Below, piece after piece: positions 35,521 to 45,000 of a DNA stretch of 64,000 nt. Each line of letters begins with the position of its first letter. The first letter of the stretch is position 1. A program made the position numbers and the translations under genes. The notes below the pieces were generated by a model. The model saw only the letters and a program-made list of their open reading frames with translations. It was not told the origin of the DNA and made no database searches. This stretch comes from G963665495 sp963665495 (GTDB lineage Bacteria > Desulfobacterota > Desulfovibrionia > Desulfovibrionales > Desulfovibrionaceae): contig OY762289.1 of the NCBI GenBank assembly GCA_963665495.1, positions 558,001 through 622,000 of the forward strand, given 5' to 3'.

Positions 35521-35800
35521 CCGAGCTATTTCAATAAATTAAGTATGTTATACTGTTACAAAGCTCGTAGCAGAAAACACGCGTGTGTCGCTCGCCCGGC
35601 GATGTATCTTGATGCTGTGAAAGTTTTATCCTCAAACTAATGAGGATAGCAGATGCATTCCTTTACAATTCCAGAAAAAGAAAAGATTGCCGTGTTGCCC
35701 CGGGTATAAGCAGAGGCAATAGCTTCAGATGGTTCACGTGGACCAACCGCAATCCCTGCCGGTTTTTTCCAGAATCCAGCAACCGCAACGCTGCTTGGGA

Positions 35801-37075
35801 TTAACGGCTTTTCGGCATCTGCTGCGAAATGCAATGCATTCCGCCGCCACCGGCATTTACATTTTCTGGATTAATCCGGACTATGGTGCGGTTGGGAAAT
35901 GCCTTTTCAAAAATCTGCTGCACGCGCGCATCTTTTTCTTTCATACGTTCGCTACGCCCCTCCTTCCAGTAGGCCGGGACCAGGACCACGTCATTGGCAA
36001 TCAGAAAATTCATGTAACTGGCAGCCAGGACGATGGTTACGGGTTCGCCTCTTTTGAAGGTATAGCCGTTTGCGTACTCCAGCTCAGCCAGTTTCTGGTA
36101 AATCGGATCTTTTTCGGTCACGGTTACTTCGACAGGTTCCGCGATGGGGACCCGTACGATCGTAAATGGTTTCCCATCCTGGTCCACTGCCTGGCTGAGA
36201 ATCTTGTAGTTGGTTTCCATACGTTCGTAGGTGATGGCGTCAACCGGATCTTCGTCGCGTTCGTCCTCCGAAACCGCGGCAAGCAGAATGGTGTGCGGGT
36301 CGGCGAAACGGGCGTACTCGTCAATATGGCCGCCGGTGGTCATCACCGGCAGCTTGCCGTTGGCCAGCGGTCCGTTATACGTCAGATCGTCATCAGCCAA
36401 CCCCTGCTTCAGCCAGATGACATGCTGAACATTGCATACGCGCTTTAACTCGTCCGTGATTTGTTCCTTTGTCATGCCTGGATTGCGCTGCAGTTCGACC
36501 GCCTCTGTGGTGAGCAGTGTGCCACGTCCGTTGGACTCGCGATCGCCGCCTTCGCTGATCAAAGAAGAACGTACGATGGGCAAGTCCAGATCGCGCGCAA
36601 CCAGACGGTCCACGCGTTCGTCCTCCATGGCGTCCGGGTCGGTGGGCTTGCTGTAACTCCATTCGCTAAACCCGAAATCAGCTATTTTCAGCGCCCCTTT
36701 CCTGTTGGAAAGAAAAATGGGGCCCATATCCCGAACCCAGACATCGGTATGCGGGATGGTATGGTAACGGACTTTTCCCTCGGGTATGTCGAGCGACGCG
36801 ACCCATTGTTCCGCTTTTACACGGTCGGCCGCATCCTGAACGAGCAGATCAATAAAATGATTGGGCGCCAGCGCCTTGATCATGGCCCCCTGAACCGTGG
36901 ATATCGGCCGTCCGGCCAAGTTGTCATAACAAGGGTAAGCCAGCCACACAGATTCAATGGCCTCAAACTCCCCCGGGAACGTGAAGGAGTCCGCCGCCGA
37001 CGCGTTATTCCAGCCATCAAACGTGCAAAAAATAAGCAGCAGCAGACCGAGTCGCATCCATTTGTTTTTGAGCAT
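35801..37075 (-). CDS. Secreted agmatine/peptidylarginine deiminase
   Basis: 424 residues. AGGAG lies eight bases before the ATG at 37075, which opens a signal peptide (MLKNKWMRLGLLLLIFCTFD to about NNASA). The guanidine-modifying fold is recognised by PGEFEAIESVWLAYPC, TDVWVRDMGPIFL, ISEGGDRESNGRGTLL, MTTGGHIDEYARF and the C-terminal GGGGMHCISQQMP, which carries the nucleophilic Cys; Asp, His and Cys are all present. It hydrolyses agmatine or arginine residues to citrulline-type products and ammonia. Most agmatine deiminases are cytoplasmic; an exported one resembles the peptidylarginine deiminase branch. It lies just inside repeat copy C, next to the T6SS cargo cluster. Confidence 0.85.
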   Translation of the reverse strand: MLKNKWMRLGLLLLIFCTFDGWNNASAADSFTFPGEFEAIESVWLAYPCYDNLAGRPISTVQGAMIKALAPNHFIDLLVQDAADRVKAEQWVASLDIPEGKVRYHTIPHTDVWVRDMGPIFLSNRKGALKIADFGFSEWSYSKPTDPDAMEDERVDRLVARDLDLPIVRSSLISEGGDRESNGRGTLLTTEAVELQRNPGMTKEQITDELKRVCNVQHVIWLKQGLADDDLTYNGPLANGKLPVMTTGGHIDEYARFADPHTILLAAVSEDERDEDPVDAITYERMETNYKILSQAVDQDGKPFTIVRVPIAEPVEVTVTEKDPIYQKLAELEYANGYTFKRGEPVTIVLAASYMNFLIANDVVLVPAYWKEGRSERMKEKDARVQQIFEKAFPNRTIVRINPENVNAGGGGMHCISQQMPKSR

Positions 37076-37248
37076 ACGTAATTCTCCTGATGATTCTTGT
37101 GTAACCAACGCGCTGATATCTGTCGAGCTGAAAAGAATCGAATTTCCTATCAAAACGCTCCGGTGTATGGGCCGGTCCCTTTATTTCCGGCTCTGCCGCC
37201 CGGATATGAAAGGGGCAGTTAGGGAAGGCAAGCCACAAGGCGAGGTAC

Positions 37249-37593
37249 ATGCTCAAAAGATACGTACCTGGCGTTTGTTTCGTCCTGCTTTTTGTTACAC
37301 CCTGCCGGGCAGACGTTGACCTTGGCGGTTGCACTTCCTGTACGTCCGGTGCGGCATTCAGCATAGCGGAATGTAAAAATTGTGTCCTCGCCAAGCTCTC
37401 CGGCGACAAGTGTAGATCATGGGCGAAGCAAAGCTTATATGCGTCCGCGCTGCGCGACATCTCAGTCCAGCTCGGCGTCGCGTGCAGGCATGCGGGGCAC
37501 GGCGGGGCGGTTTGCAGGAGATTGTATGGCCACTTTGTGGACAGCGTCATCAAGTATGACGGGAAATGTAGGGACGAGGCTGAGAGTACATAA
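37249..37593 (+). CDS. Small secreted cysteine-rich protein, unknown
   Basis: 114 residues with a signal peptide (MLKRYVPGVCFVLLFVTPCR to about CRA). The mature part contains about ten Cys in pairs (GGCTSCTSG, AECKNCVL, KCRSW, ACRHAG, VCRRL, KCRD). The pattern is unlike the six-cysteine family at 19.8-25.6 kb. GAGG lies a few bases before the ATG. It is divergent from the deiminase gene. I do not recognise it. Confidence 0.6.
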   Translation: MLKRYVPGVCFVLLFVTPCRADVDLGGCTSCTSGAAFSIAECKNCVLAKLSGDKCRSWAKQSLYASALRDISVQLGVACRHAGHGGAVCRRLYGHFVDSVIKYDGKCRDEAEST

Positions 37594-38046
37594 ACGCTCT
37601 GGCGGTCGCAGCAATGCGCTCTAGCGTACTTCAGCGGCAGAGCACTCAACCGGATAGGTTCTGAACAGGTTGTCGATCGATTCAGGGGCTTTATTACAGG
37701 TAATACGCTATTAAATTGTTGCCAAAAAGATTTTTTTCAACGCATAAGACTTTAAGTAGTGAAAAAAATGGGAAAAATTATACACCGTTTATCAAGTTGG
37801 ACAGTGCAGGAAAGAGCAGATTGTAACCAGATGATTAGAGATAACTGATTCTGTTTATGTGAAGTTTTTTGCCAGGAGTCCAAGGCTATCTTAAAAAGGC
37901 CCTCAGCTAGTCCGAATTTCCCGAGACCTTTGTTACAATCGGTTGATACTTAATAAACCTCTTGAACAGGTCTAAAAAAACAGCTACTCAATTTAAAAGT
38001 AGGGATATTTCCATAAGGTTCCATTCGACTGTATTCCGGAGGGAGC
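37594..38046. other. Promoter region of the T6SS cargo operon
   Basis: AT-rich; no gene seen. The last 30 bases contain the strong ribosome site GGAGGGAG of the first vgrG. Confidence 0.4.
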
Positions 38047-40311
38047 ATGGGAACTGCAGCAGCACCCCGCCATTATTTTGAGTTCAAGTCCCAGGCCGTT
38101 GCGGACGGCACTTTTGAAGTCCTTCGGTTCGAAGGGCGCGAAAGTCTTGGGGCTTTGTATTCCTTTGACATCACACTGCTTTCCGCGGATACGCAGCTGG
38201 ACCTGGAAGCCATGCTGGACAGTCCGTCCGTTCTGAGCATTGGAACGGGCGAAGAGACGGCCCGGTTTCACGGAATTCTTTCCTCTTTCAGCGTGACCCA
38301 GCAGCTCAAGCATTTCGCCATGTACACGACGCGGCTCGTGCCCGTGCCCTGGATACTTACCCAGACCCTCTGTTCTCAGGTCTTTGTGGACCAGACCCTG
38401 CCGCAGATCTTCATGACGGTATTCGGGCAGTACCATTTGCAGGAAGGACGGCATTACGACCTGAAGCTGACCAGAAAATACGAGACCTGCAACCATATCT
38501 GCCAGTACAACGAATCCCATTGGGACTTCCTTCTGCGCTGGATGCAGCGCAAGGGGCTGTATTTTTTCTTCGACCAGGAGCGTAACGGACGCATGGTCAT
38601 CACGGACAACAAAATAGCGCACGCCCCCATGCGCCATGGCGACGCACTACGCTACGACCCGGTCTCGGGATTGGATTTTATCCAGGAGCGGCATCATATC
38701 AAACAGTTTCACGCGCAATGGAAATCCCATCCAAAGACCGTCCGCTACAAGGATTACAATTATCTGAAGCCGGACCTGCCCATACTGGCCGAGGAGGAAG
38801 TGAGCGATGCGGGTGCGGGCGATGTTTTCCATTACGCGGGGAATATCCAAAACCATGATGCGGCTGTGGAGCGCGCGCGCACCAGAGCCCAGGCCTTGCG
38901 CAGCGAAAGCTTCAGACATTTCGGCCAGTGCATGACGCCGTTCATGCAGCCAGGCTACACTTTCGAAGTCGCCGAATATTACAAGGACAAGGAAAACAGA
39001 AACTACCTCTGCGTTAACGCAAACCACCAGGGAAGCCAGCAAAACAGGGTGCTCGCCTACCTCGGCCTGCAACAGTTGAAAAACGATGATTTTTTCTACC
39101 GCAACAGCTTCGAGGCCATCTCCCACGCAGACCAGTTCCGCCCGGTGCGGACCGTCCCCTGGCCGCGGATGCACGGAATGCTGCAGGCGCACGTGGACGG
39201 ACTCGGGGACGCGGCCTACGCCGAACTGGACGACCACGGACGCTATAAGGTCGTGCTGCCTTTCGACCGCAGCAGCAGGCCCAACGGCCACAATTCCTGC
39301 TGGCTGCGCAAGGCGGAATCCTACATCGGCGGCGACTTCGGCATGCATTTTCCTTTGCACAGAGGCACGGAAGTCTTGCTGGCCTTTCAGGACGGCGACC
39401 CGGACCTGCCCCTGATCGCGGGCGCCGTGCCCAACCCCCTGCAACCCAGCCTGGTGACCAGCGAAAATCCGAGCAAAAGCATGATCACCACCGCGGGTGG
39501 AAACAAAATCCACATCGAGGACAAGGAAGACGAGAAACGGCTCCTTTTTCACGTGACCAAGGCGGACGCCTTCATGCGCCTGGGCGTTCCCAACGACCCG
39601 TCCGACTGCGACAAAACCGAAGAGACCGACGAGCTGGACGGAATACGTTTCTGCACACCGGATATGTTCAACATCTATGCGGGCGCGGCCAACGAGACAG
39701 TCATTGGGAACCTGAACGAAGTCACCCTGGGCTGGGAGCAATGGGGGACATTCAGGGGCAATCTGAACGCCGTTCTGGGGGGCGCGGTCAATCTGGCCCT
39801 GGCCGGTGAATTCGAATTCAAACTCGGGGAAAAAAAGCTGTACAATCAGAACGAACTGAAAATCGTCGCCAACAATTTCGCCATTACGGAAGAAAGCCTC
39901 AAAGAGCTGTCAAAGGAAACGAGCACCTTTGCAACTGAGAAACTGGAAGCCGTAGACGATCAATACAAAGCGGCGGATCAGGAACTCAAGTCGATCACTA
40001 TGGATACCTCCGTGGCCGAGAAGCAGGACCGGATCACCATGGAAGAATGCTTTCTGGGGGGCGAAGAGACCAGATTAGCCGACCAGAAGCTTCGGGTGCA
40101 CAAGGAAGACATGCAAATGAGCGGCATCTCTCTGAAGATGGAGCAGAAGAAGACGGAAATGGCCGAGAGCGAATGCGCACTGGATGGTGAAACGGTGCAG
40201 TTGGCTGAAAAGAGGTCCCAGGAATGCCAGGAACGGATGGAGCTCGCCACGAGCAAAATGCAAATGGCTTCCGAGAAGACGGTTACGGCGGCAACCAACA
40301 TGAAACTTTAA
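38047..40311 (+). CDS. vgrG: T6SS spike protein VgrG, paralogue 1, with C-terminal coiled coil
   Basis: 754 residues. The gp27-like part spans about 1-360 (FEFKSQAVADGTFEVLRFEG; YNESHWDFLLRWMQRKGLYF). The gp5-like OB fold begins near 372 (PRMHGMLQAHV... DDHGRYKVVLPFD; MHFPLHRGTEVLLAFQDGDP). A short beta-helix segment with TTAGGNKIHIEDKE leads to about 560. Residues ~598-754 are a charged, heptad-rich helix (for example MEQKKTEMAESECALDGETV) ending in NMKL. VgrG trimers cap the T6SS tube and carry effectors. No enzymatic domain can be seen in the tail. First of three tandem vgrG genes; GGAGGG precedes the start. Confidence 0.9.
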   Translation: MGTAAAPRHYFEFKSQAVADGTFEVLRFEGRESLGALYSFDITLLSADTQLDLEAMLDSPSVLSIGTGEETARFHGILSSFSVTQQLKHFAMYTTRLVPVPWILTQTLCSQVFVDQTLPQIFMTVFGQYHLQEGRHYDLKLTRKYETCNHICQYNESHWDFLLRWMQRKGLYFFFDQERNGRMVITDNKIAHAPMRHGDALRYDPVSGLDFIQERHHIKQFHAQWKSHPKTVRYKDYNYLKPDLPILAEEEVSDAGAGDVFHYAGNIQNHDAAVERARTRAQALRSESFRHFGQCMTPFMQPGYTFEVAEYYKDKENRNYLCVNANHQGSQQNRVLAYLGLQQLKNDDFFYRNSFEAISHADQFRPVRTVPWPRMHGMLQAHVDGLGDAAYAELDDHGRYKVVLPFDRSSRPNGHNSCWLRKAESYIGGDFGMHFPLHRGTEVLLAFQDGDPDLPLIAGAVPNPLQPSLVTSENPSKSMITTAGGNKIHIEDKEDEKRLLFHVTKADAFMRLGVPNDPSDCDKTEETDELDGIRFCTPDMFNIYAGAANETVIGNLNEVTLGWEQWGTFRGNLNAVLGGAVNLALAGEFEFKLGEKKLYNQNELKIVANNFAITEESLKELSKETSTFATEKLEAVDDQYKAADQELKSITMDTSVAEKQDRITMEECFLGGEETRLADQKLRVHKEDMQMSGISLKMEQKKTEMAESECALDGETVQLAEKRSQECQERMELATSKMQMASEKTVTAATNMKL

Positions 40312-40334
40312 GGCGATTCTGCGCCGGAGCCCGT

Positions 40335-42644
40335 ATGCGTTACGAGCCTTTGTTTTCGTTTTTGTCCTACTCCCTGCCCAAAGACACCTTTCACGTGGTG
40401 GATTTCAACGGCACGGAGATGCTTTCCCGTCAGTTCCGCTTCGAGATCACCCTGCTTTCACACATTCAGGACATGCCCGCCCATCAGTTGCTGCGTAAGC
40501 AGGCGGCGTTCACCATTCACGGGAAAAAGGCCCCGTCCGTGTTCTTCGGCATGCTCGTCTCTTTCGAGCATGTGCGGCGCTACGCAACCCACGAGGCCTA
40601 CCGGGCCGTACTGCAGCCGCGCTCCATGATCATGAACCAGACCGAGAACTGCCGCGTATTTCTGGACCAGGACATCCGGGAGTATCTGACCTCGATCCTC
40701 AAGGACAACGGATTCCAGGAAGGGACGGATTTCGATTTCCGGCTGACGCAGACCTATCCCAAAAGGGAATTCGTCTGCCAGTACAACGAATCCGACTCGC
40801 TGTTCATTGCCCGCAAGATGGCGGAGGAGGGGCTGTACCTGTTTTTCGAACCACTGGAAACCGCGAACCGGGCCGTGATCACCGACGACCTGCAGGCCCA
40901 CGTTCCCGCGCCCCATGCCGAGAAATTGCGCTACGCTCCTTCCGCCGGAATGAACGAGCCCATCGAGGAAGTTCTGCACAGTTTTCTGCTGCGGGAAACG
41001 CCCATGCCCGCGCGGGTTCGGCTCAAGGACTGGAATTACCGGATACCCCGGGTAAATATGCTGGCCGAGGCCGCTGTAGCTCCTGACGGCCGCGGTTTTG
41101 TGAACGAATTCGGCGACCATTTTCAAAGCGTGAGCCAGGGCGAGCGCCTGGCCAAGGTGCGCTCCCAGGAGCTGCTGTGCGGCAGGCGGACCTTTTACGG
41201 CACGGGCGGGGTTCCCTACCTGCGACCGGGCTACACCTTTTCTCTGTCCAACCATTTTCGCGAGGATTTCAATCAGGAATACCTGGTCACGCAGATCAGC
41301 CACCAGGGCAGCCAGCAGGCCTATCTCGTAGCGGGCATGGACAAGGAACGCGCCTCCGAGGGGCTTTTTTACCGCAACAATTTCGAAGCCATCCCGGCAA
41401 CGACCCAATACCGCCCGCCGCGCATCTGGCCCAGGCCCCGTATGACCGGTACGGTGCACGCGCGTATCGATGCCCAGGGAGAGGGCGAGTACGCCGAAGT
41501 GGACGATCAGGGACGCTACAAGGTTGTTCTGCCTTTTGATCTTTCCGGGCGCAAGGACGGCCATGCCTCGTCCTGGCTGCGTATGGGGCAGCATTACGCC
41601 GGAACCAATCACGGCCTGCACATGCCGTTGCACAAGGGCACGGAAGTGGCTCTCATGTTCGTGGACGGTGATCCGGACAGGCCGTTCATCGCCGCGGCCC
41701 TGCCCAACCCCGCCCACCCCAGCCAGGTGACCGCGGCCAACGCCTCCATGAGCATGCTGACCACCGGCGGGCAGAATAAAATCCACATCGAGGACAAAAA
41801 GGGCAAGGAGCGCATTCTGCTGCACAGCCTCGAAAGCAATACCTTTCTGCGGCTGGGCGCTCCCAATGACCCCCCGTCCGGGGGCACGACCGATACGGTG
41901 CCTGATCCCGGCAATACCAACAATACCAACAATACCAATGACACCGAAGACCCCTACGAGCCGGAAGCCGAGGTCGGGTTCACCTTTTCTTCTGCCAACG
42001 GAGGGTTCACTCTTCTCGCCGGCGAGTCCAGCACAGTGACCATCGGTTCCAGCGTCTCGGACTTTTTTGGTGTGTGCCTCTCGCTGGTCGTGGGCGGGCG
42101 TTCCGACATCAACATCGGGATCGCCGTGGGAGTCTGCGCGACACTTAATGTCGAGGTCGCTCCCATCAAGAACCATTTGAAAGTGTTCAAAAACAGCATC
42201 ACGAAAGAAGAGGAGGAAATTAACGTGCAGGCGACACAGCTGATGAATCAGCTTACCCATCTGCGTGAGGAAGCCACCCAGTGCGCCGAGGAAGCCCTTC
42301 GGCTGGAGGGAGAGCGTACGGAGCTGGTTCGGGAAAAGCAGGAGCTGAAGGACGATATCAAGACCCTCTCCACGGACTGCACCAGTTTGGTAAAAGAGGA
42401 GAAGGAGCTGATCGAAAAGAAGAATGAGATGATCGGCGATAATACGCAGATGCGCGAAAAGAATCTCAAGGTGGCGCGCTCCAACACCAGACTGTGCGGG
42501 AAAACGAACCATCTGGCCCAGAAGGTGAACACCCTGGCCGAATCCATCACGGTCCTTGCGGACCAGCAGATGCAGCTCTGCGATCGCAGCGAGCAGGTGG
42601 CCACGGATGTCGTTGTGGTGTCCGGAATGGTCACGCAAGTCTGA
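40335..42644 (+). CDS. vgrG: T6SS spike protein VgrG, paralogue 2, with C-terminal coiled coil
   Basis: 769 residues from the ATG at 40335, 23 bases after vgrG1. gp27-like domain to ~350 (FRFEITLLSHIQ; CQYNESDSLFIARKMAEEGL), OB fold from ~366 (PRMTGTVHARI; GRYKVVLPFDLSG), then TTGGQNKIHIEDKKGKE. A repeat-coded Asn/Thr linker (NTNNTNNTND) lies at ~525-535, then a Gly/Val-rich segment (~540-607) that could be a beta-prism or a hydrophobic insertion element. Residues ~620-769 form a long coiled coil (EEATQCAEEALRLEGERTEL and similar). The frame runs further upstream into vgrG1, but the family N-terminus is at 40335. Confidence 0.9.
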   Translation: MRYEPLFSFLSYSLPKDTFHVVDFNGTEMLSRQFRFEITLLSHIQDMPAHQLLRKQAAFTIHGKKAPSVFFGMLVSFEHVRRYATHEAYRAVLQPRSMIMNQTENCRVFLDQDIREYLTSILKDNGFQEGTDFDFRLTQTYPKREFVCQYNESDSLFIARKMAEEGLYLFFEPLETANRAVITDDLQAHVPAPHAEKLRYAPSAGMNEPIEEVLHSFLLRETPMPARVRLKDWNYRIPRVNMLAEAAVAPDGRGFVNEFGDHFQSVSQGERLAKVRSQELLCGRRTFYGTGGVPYLRPGYTFSLSNHFREDFNQEYLVTQISHQGSQQAYLVAGMDKERASEGLFYRNNFEAIPATTQYRPPRIWPRPRMTGTVHARIDAQGEGEYAEVDDQGRYKVVLPFDLSGRKDGHASSWLRMGQHYAGTNHGLHMPLHKGTEVALMFVDGDPDRPFIAAALPNPAHPSQVTAANASMSMLTTGGQNKIHIEDKKGKERILLHSLESNTFLRLGAPNDPPSGGTTDTVPDPGNTNNTNNTNDTEDPYEPEAEVGFTFSSANGGFTLLAGESSTVTIGSSVSDFFGVCLSLVVGGRSDINIGIAVGVCATLNVEVAPIKNHLKVFKNSITKEEEEINVQATQLMNQLTHLREEATQCAEEALRLEGERTELVREKQELKDDIKTLSTDCTSLVKEEKELIEKKNEMIGDNTQMREKNLKVARSNTRLCGKTNHLAQKVNTLAESITVLADQQMQLCDRSEQVATDVVVVSGMVTQV

Positions 42645-42743
42645 TGGCAAATCTGAGGGATAGTTTGGGGGATAGTTTGAGGGCAGGGGGGCGAGCGCCT
42701 TTCCTGAAAAGCGACAACCATTGGCCCGATAACGGATAATGTC

Positions 42744-44996
42744 ATGAAGCAGTCGAACCAGTCCGCGTTTCGTTTCATTTCCCGGGGGCTGCCCGAGGAC
42801 ACCTTTGCCGTAAGCGCCTTCACGGGCACGGAAGGGCTTTCGCAGCTCTACCGCTTCGAGATTCAGCTGACATCGAAAAACGCCGGCCTGGATACGCAGG
42901 CCCTGGCGAACGCGCCGGCCAGGCTTGTCCTGACGCACCCGCAAGGGGACCTGCCTTTCCACGGAATGCTGGAAGTCTTCGAGCTTGGGGAACGCCGGCG
43001 GGACAAGACGGCCTACCGCGCGGTATTGCGTCCGAGGCTCTGGTGGCTTACCCGGATGCGCGACAGCCAGGTCTTTCTGGACCAGTCCTGCGACGCTTTT
43101 CTGTCCGACGTGCTGCAGCAGGGAGGCCTGCTTCCGGAACAGGATTTCACCTTCCGCCTGGAAAACGCGTATAAGCCCCGCGAATTCACGGCCCAATACA
43201 AGGAATCTCACTTCGACTTTTTTTCGCGCTGGCTGGAGCGCGAAGGGCTGTACTATTTTTTTGAGCAGAAGGAACATGGCGAAAAATGTGTGATCACGGA
43301 CAATTACATGGCGCATGCGGCCATGCGGGAGGACAATCTCCTGCGCTACGCGCCCCAGTCCGGATTGCGTTCTCCGTACGAACTCGAGGTGCTCACCCGG
43401 TTCGCCTGTCACCAATTGCGCCAGCCGGAGAAGGTAGTCGTCAAGGATTACCACTACCTCACTCCCCGTGTCCCCATCGAGGGCCGTGCGGCAGTGGAGC
43501 AGGGGAACCAGGGCGAACTGTACGAATACGGTCCGCACTGCCAGGACGTCGAGGAGGCCCAGCGCCTTGCCACGGTTCGGAGCCAGGAATACGGCTGCCG
43601 GAAAACCCAGTTCCACGGAGACGGCGTCTCTCCACTGATACGGTCCGGCTATCTGTTTCGGATGGAGGGGCACTTCCGCGACGAATGCAACGGCGAGTTC
43701 CTTGCCACGTCGGTGCAGCATGAGGGGAAGCTCCCGGAAAGCTCCGCTTCGGCGGATACGCAGCAGAGCGCCTATTACCGCAACAGTTTTTGGGCCATAC
43801 CCGCAGAACGGCAATTCCGGGCCGAACGGAAGACCCCCTGGCCGCGTATCGGGGGCGCGCTGCCCGCCCACATCGACGCGGAGGGCTCGGACCAGTACGC
43901 CCACCTGGATGAACACGGGCGCTACAGGGTGATTCTGCCTTTCGACCTGGCCGGACATGAGCCCGGCCATGCGTCGGCATGGGTGCGTATGCTGCAGCCT
44001 TACGGAGGCAAGGACCACGGCATGCATTTTCCCCTGCACAAGGGCACAGAAGTGGTCTTGACCTTCATCAACGGCGATCCGGACCGGCCTACCATCGCCT
44101 ACGCCATGTCCAACCCGGAGCAGCCCAGCCTCATCACCGCCGAAACCCGGACAATGGCCAAGCTGACCACCAGCGGTCAGAACACCATTCACATGGAAGA
44201 CATGGCCGGGAGCAGGCGCATCCTGATGCAGACTCCCAGTTCCAACACATTTTTGCGCATCGGGGCGCCCAATGATCCGCCTTCCGGCCTTGCCGACAAC
44301 CCCAACTGGAGCAAAGCCGAGGACTCGCCCGGTTTTTATCTGCATACCAAGGACGGCTTTTCCGTGTACTGTGGCTGGTCCAGCGAGACCATCCTGGGCG
44401 AGAACGCAATGTACGTGGGCGGTGTCTACACGCATACCGTGGGCGGAATTTCCACGGAGACTGATGTCTCTTTCAACTTCGCCTGGACTGATCCGATCAG
44501 CCTGAGCTATTCGCCGGTGCATACCCTGTGGACCCGCAAACTGCGCAAATTGTGCGGCGTCAAGGAGTTTCTGTGCGAGGAGAATGAAAGTCTCGGCGAG
44601 ATACAGATGGAACTGCATGAAAAGGTGACTGAAATGCATGCCGCAGTTGAAAAGATCAAGCAGCGGCACGCGGCAATAGCCAACAAGAAGATTTCCCTGA
44701 ATGAGCAAAAGACGTCCATCGGGTACACAAAGTCTGCCATCGGATTGAATATTGAGCGGCTGAAAGGGGCGAATACGGAGCTGGAAGCCGAAAGTCGGGC
44801 GCTGCTGGACGAGCAGATGCAGGTGTCGGGCAAACATGAAGTTTTGACGGAAAAGTACGATGGGCTCAAAAGGGAAGAGATCCTGCTGACGGCAAAAAAG
44901 GAATCCATCCAGAAGAATATAACGAAACTGGAGATGAGTTCCATAGACCTCAATTCGGAAAAAACCATTCTGAGCGATCAGGTCATACTGGTATAG
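42744..44996 (+). CDS. vgrG: T6SS spike protein VgrG, paralogue 3, with C-terminal coiled coil
   Basis: 750 residues. gp27-like domain (YRFEIQLTSKNAG; QYKESHFDFFSRWLEREGLY), OB fold from ~367 (PRIGGALPAHI; GRYRVILPFDLAG), TTSGQNTIHMEDMAG, then GFSVYCGWSSETILGENAMY and a coiled coil over ~612-750 (for example EMHAAVEKIKQRHAAIANKK). The coil is of similar length and starts at a similar residue as in the other two paralogues, while its sequence is different. The 99 bases before it contain a directly repeated GGGATAGTTTG. The DUF2169 gene follows after four bases. Confidence 0.9.
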   Translation: MKQSNQSAFRFISRGLPEDTFAVSAFTGTEGLSQLYRFEIQLTSKNAGLDTQALANAPARLVLTHPQGDLPFHGMLEVFELGERRRDKTAYRAVLRPRLWWLTRMRDSQVFLDQSCDAFLSDVLQQGGLLPEQDFTFRLENAYKPREFTAQYKESHFDFFSRWLEREGLYYFFEQKEHGEKCVITDNYMAHAAMREDNLLRYAPQSGLRSPYELEVLTRFACHQLRQPEKVVVKDYHYLTPRVPIEGRAAVEQGNQGELYEYGPHCQDVEEAQRLATVRSQEYGCRKTQFHGDGVSPLIRSGYLFRMEGHFRDECNGEFLATSVQHEGKLPESSASADTQQSAYYRNSFWAIPAERQFRAERKTPWPRIGGALPAHIDAEGSDQYAHLDEHGRYRVILPFDLAGHEPGHASAWVRMLQPYGGKDHGMHFPLHKGTEVVLTFINGDPDRPTIAYAMSNPEQPSLITAETRTMAKLTTSGQNTIHMEDMAGSRRILMQTPSSNTFLRIGAPNDPPSGLADNPNWSKAEDSPGFYLHTKDGFSVYCGWSSETILGENAMYVGGVYTHTVGGISTETDVSFNFAWTDPISLSYSPVHTLWTRKLRKLCGVKEFLCEENESLGEIQMELHEKVTEMHAAVEKIKQRHAAIANKKISLNEQKTSIGYTKSAIGLNIERLKGANTELEAESRALLDEQMQVSGKHEVLTEKYDGLKREEILLTAKKESIQKNITKLEMSSIDLNSEKTILSDQVILV

Positions 44997-45000
44997 GCCC

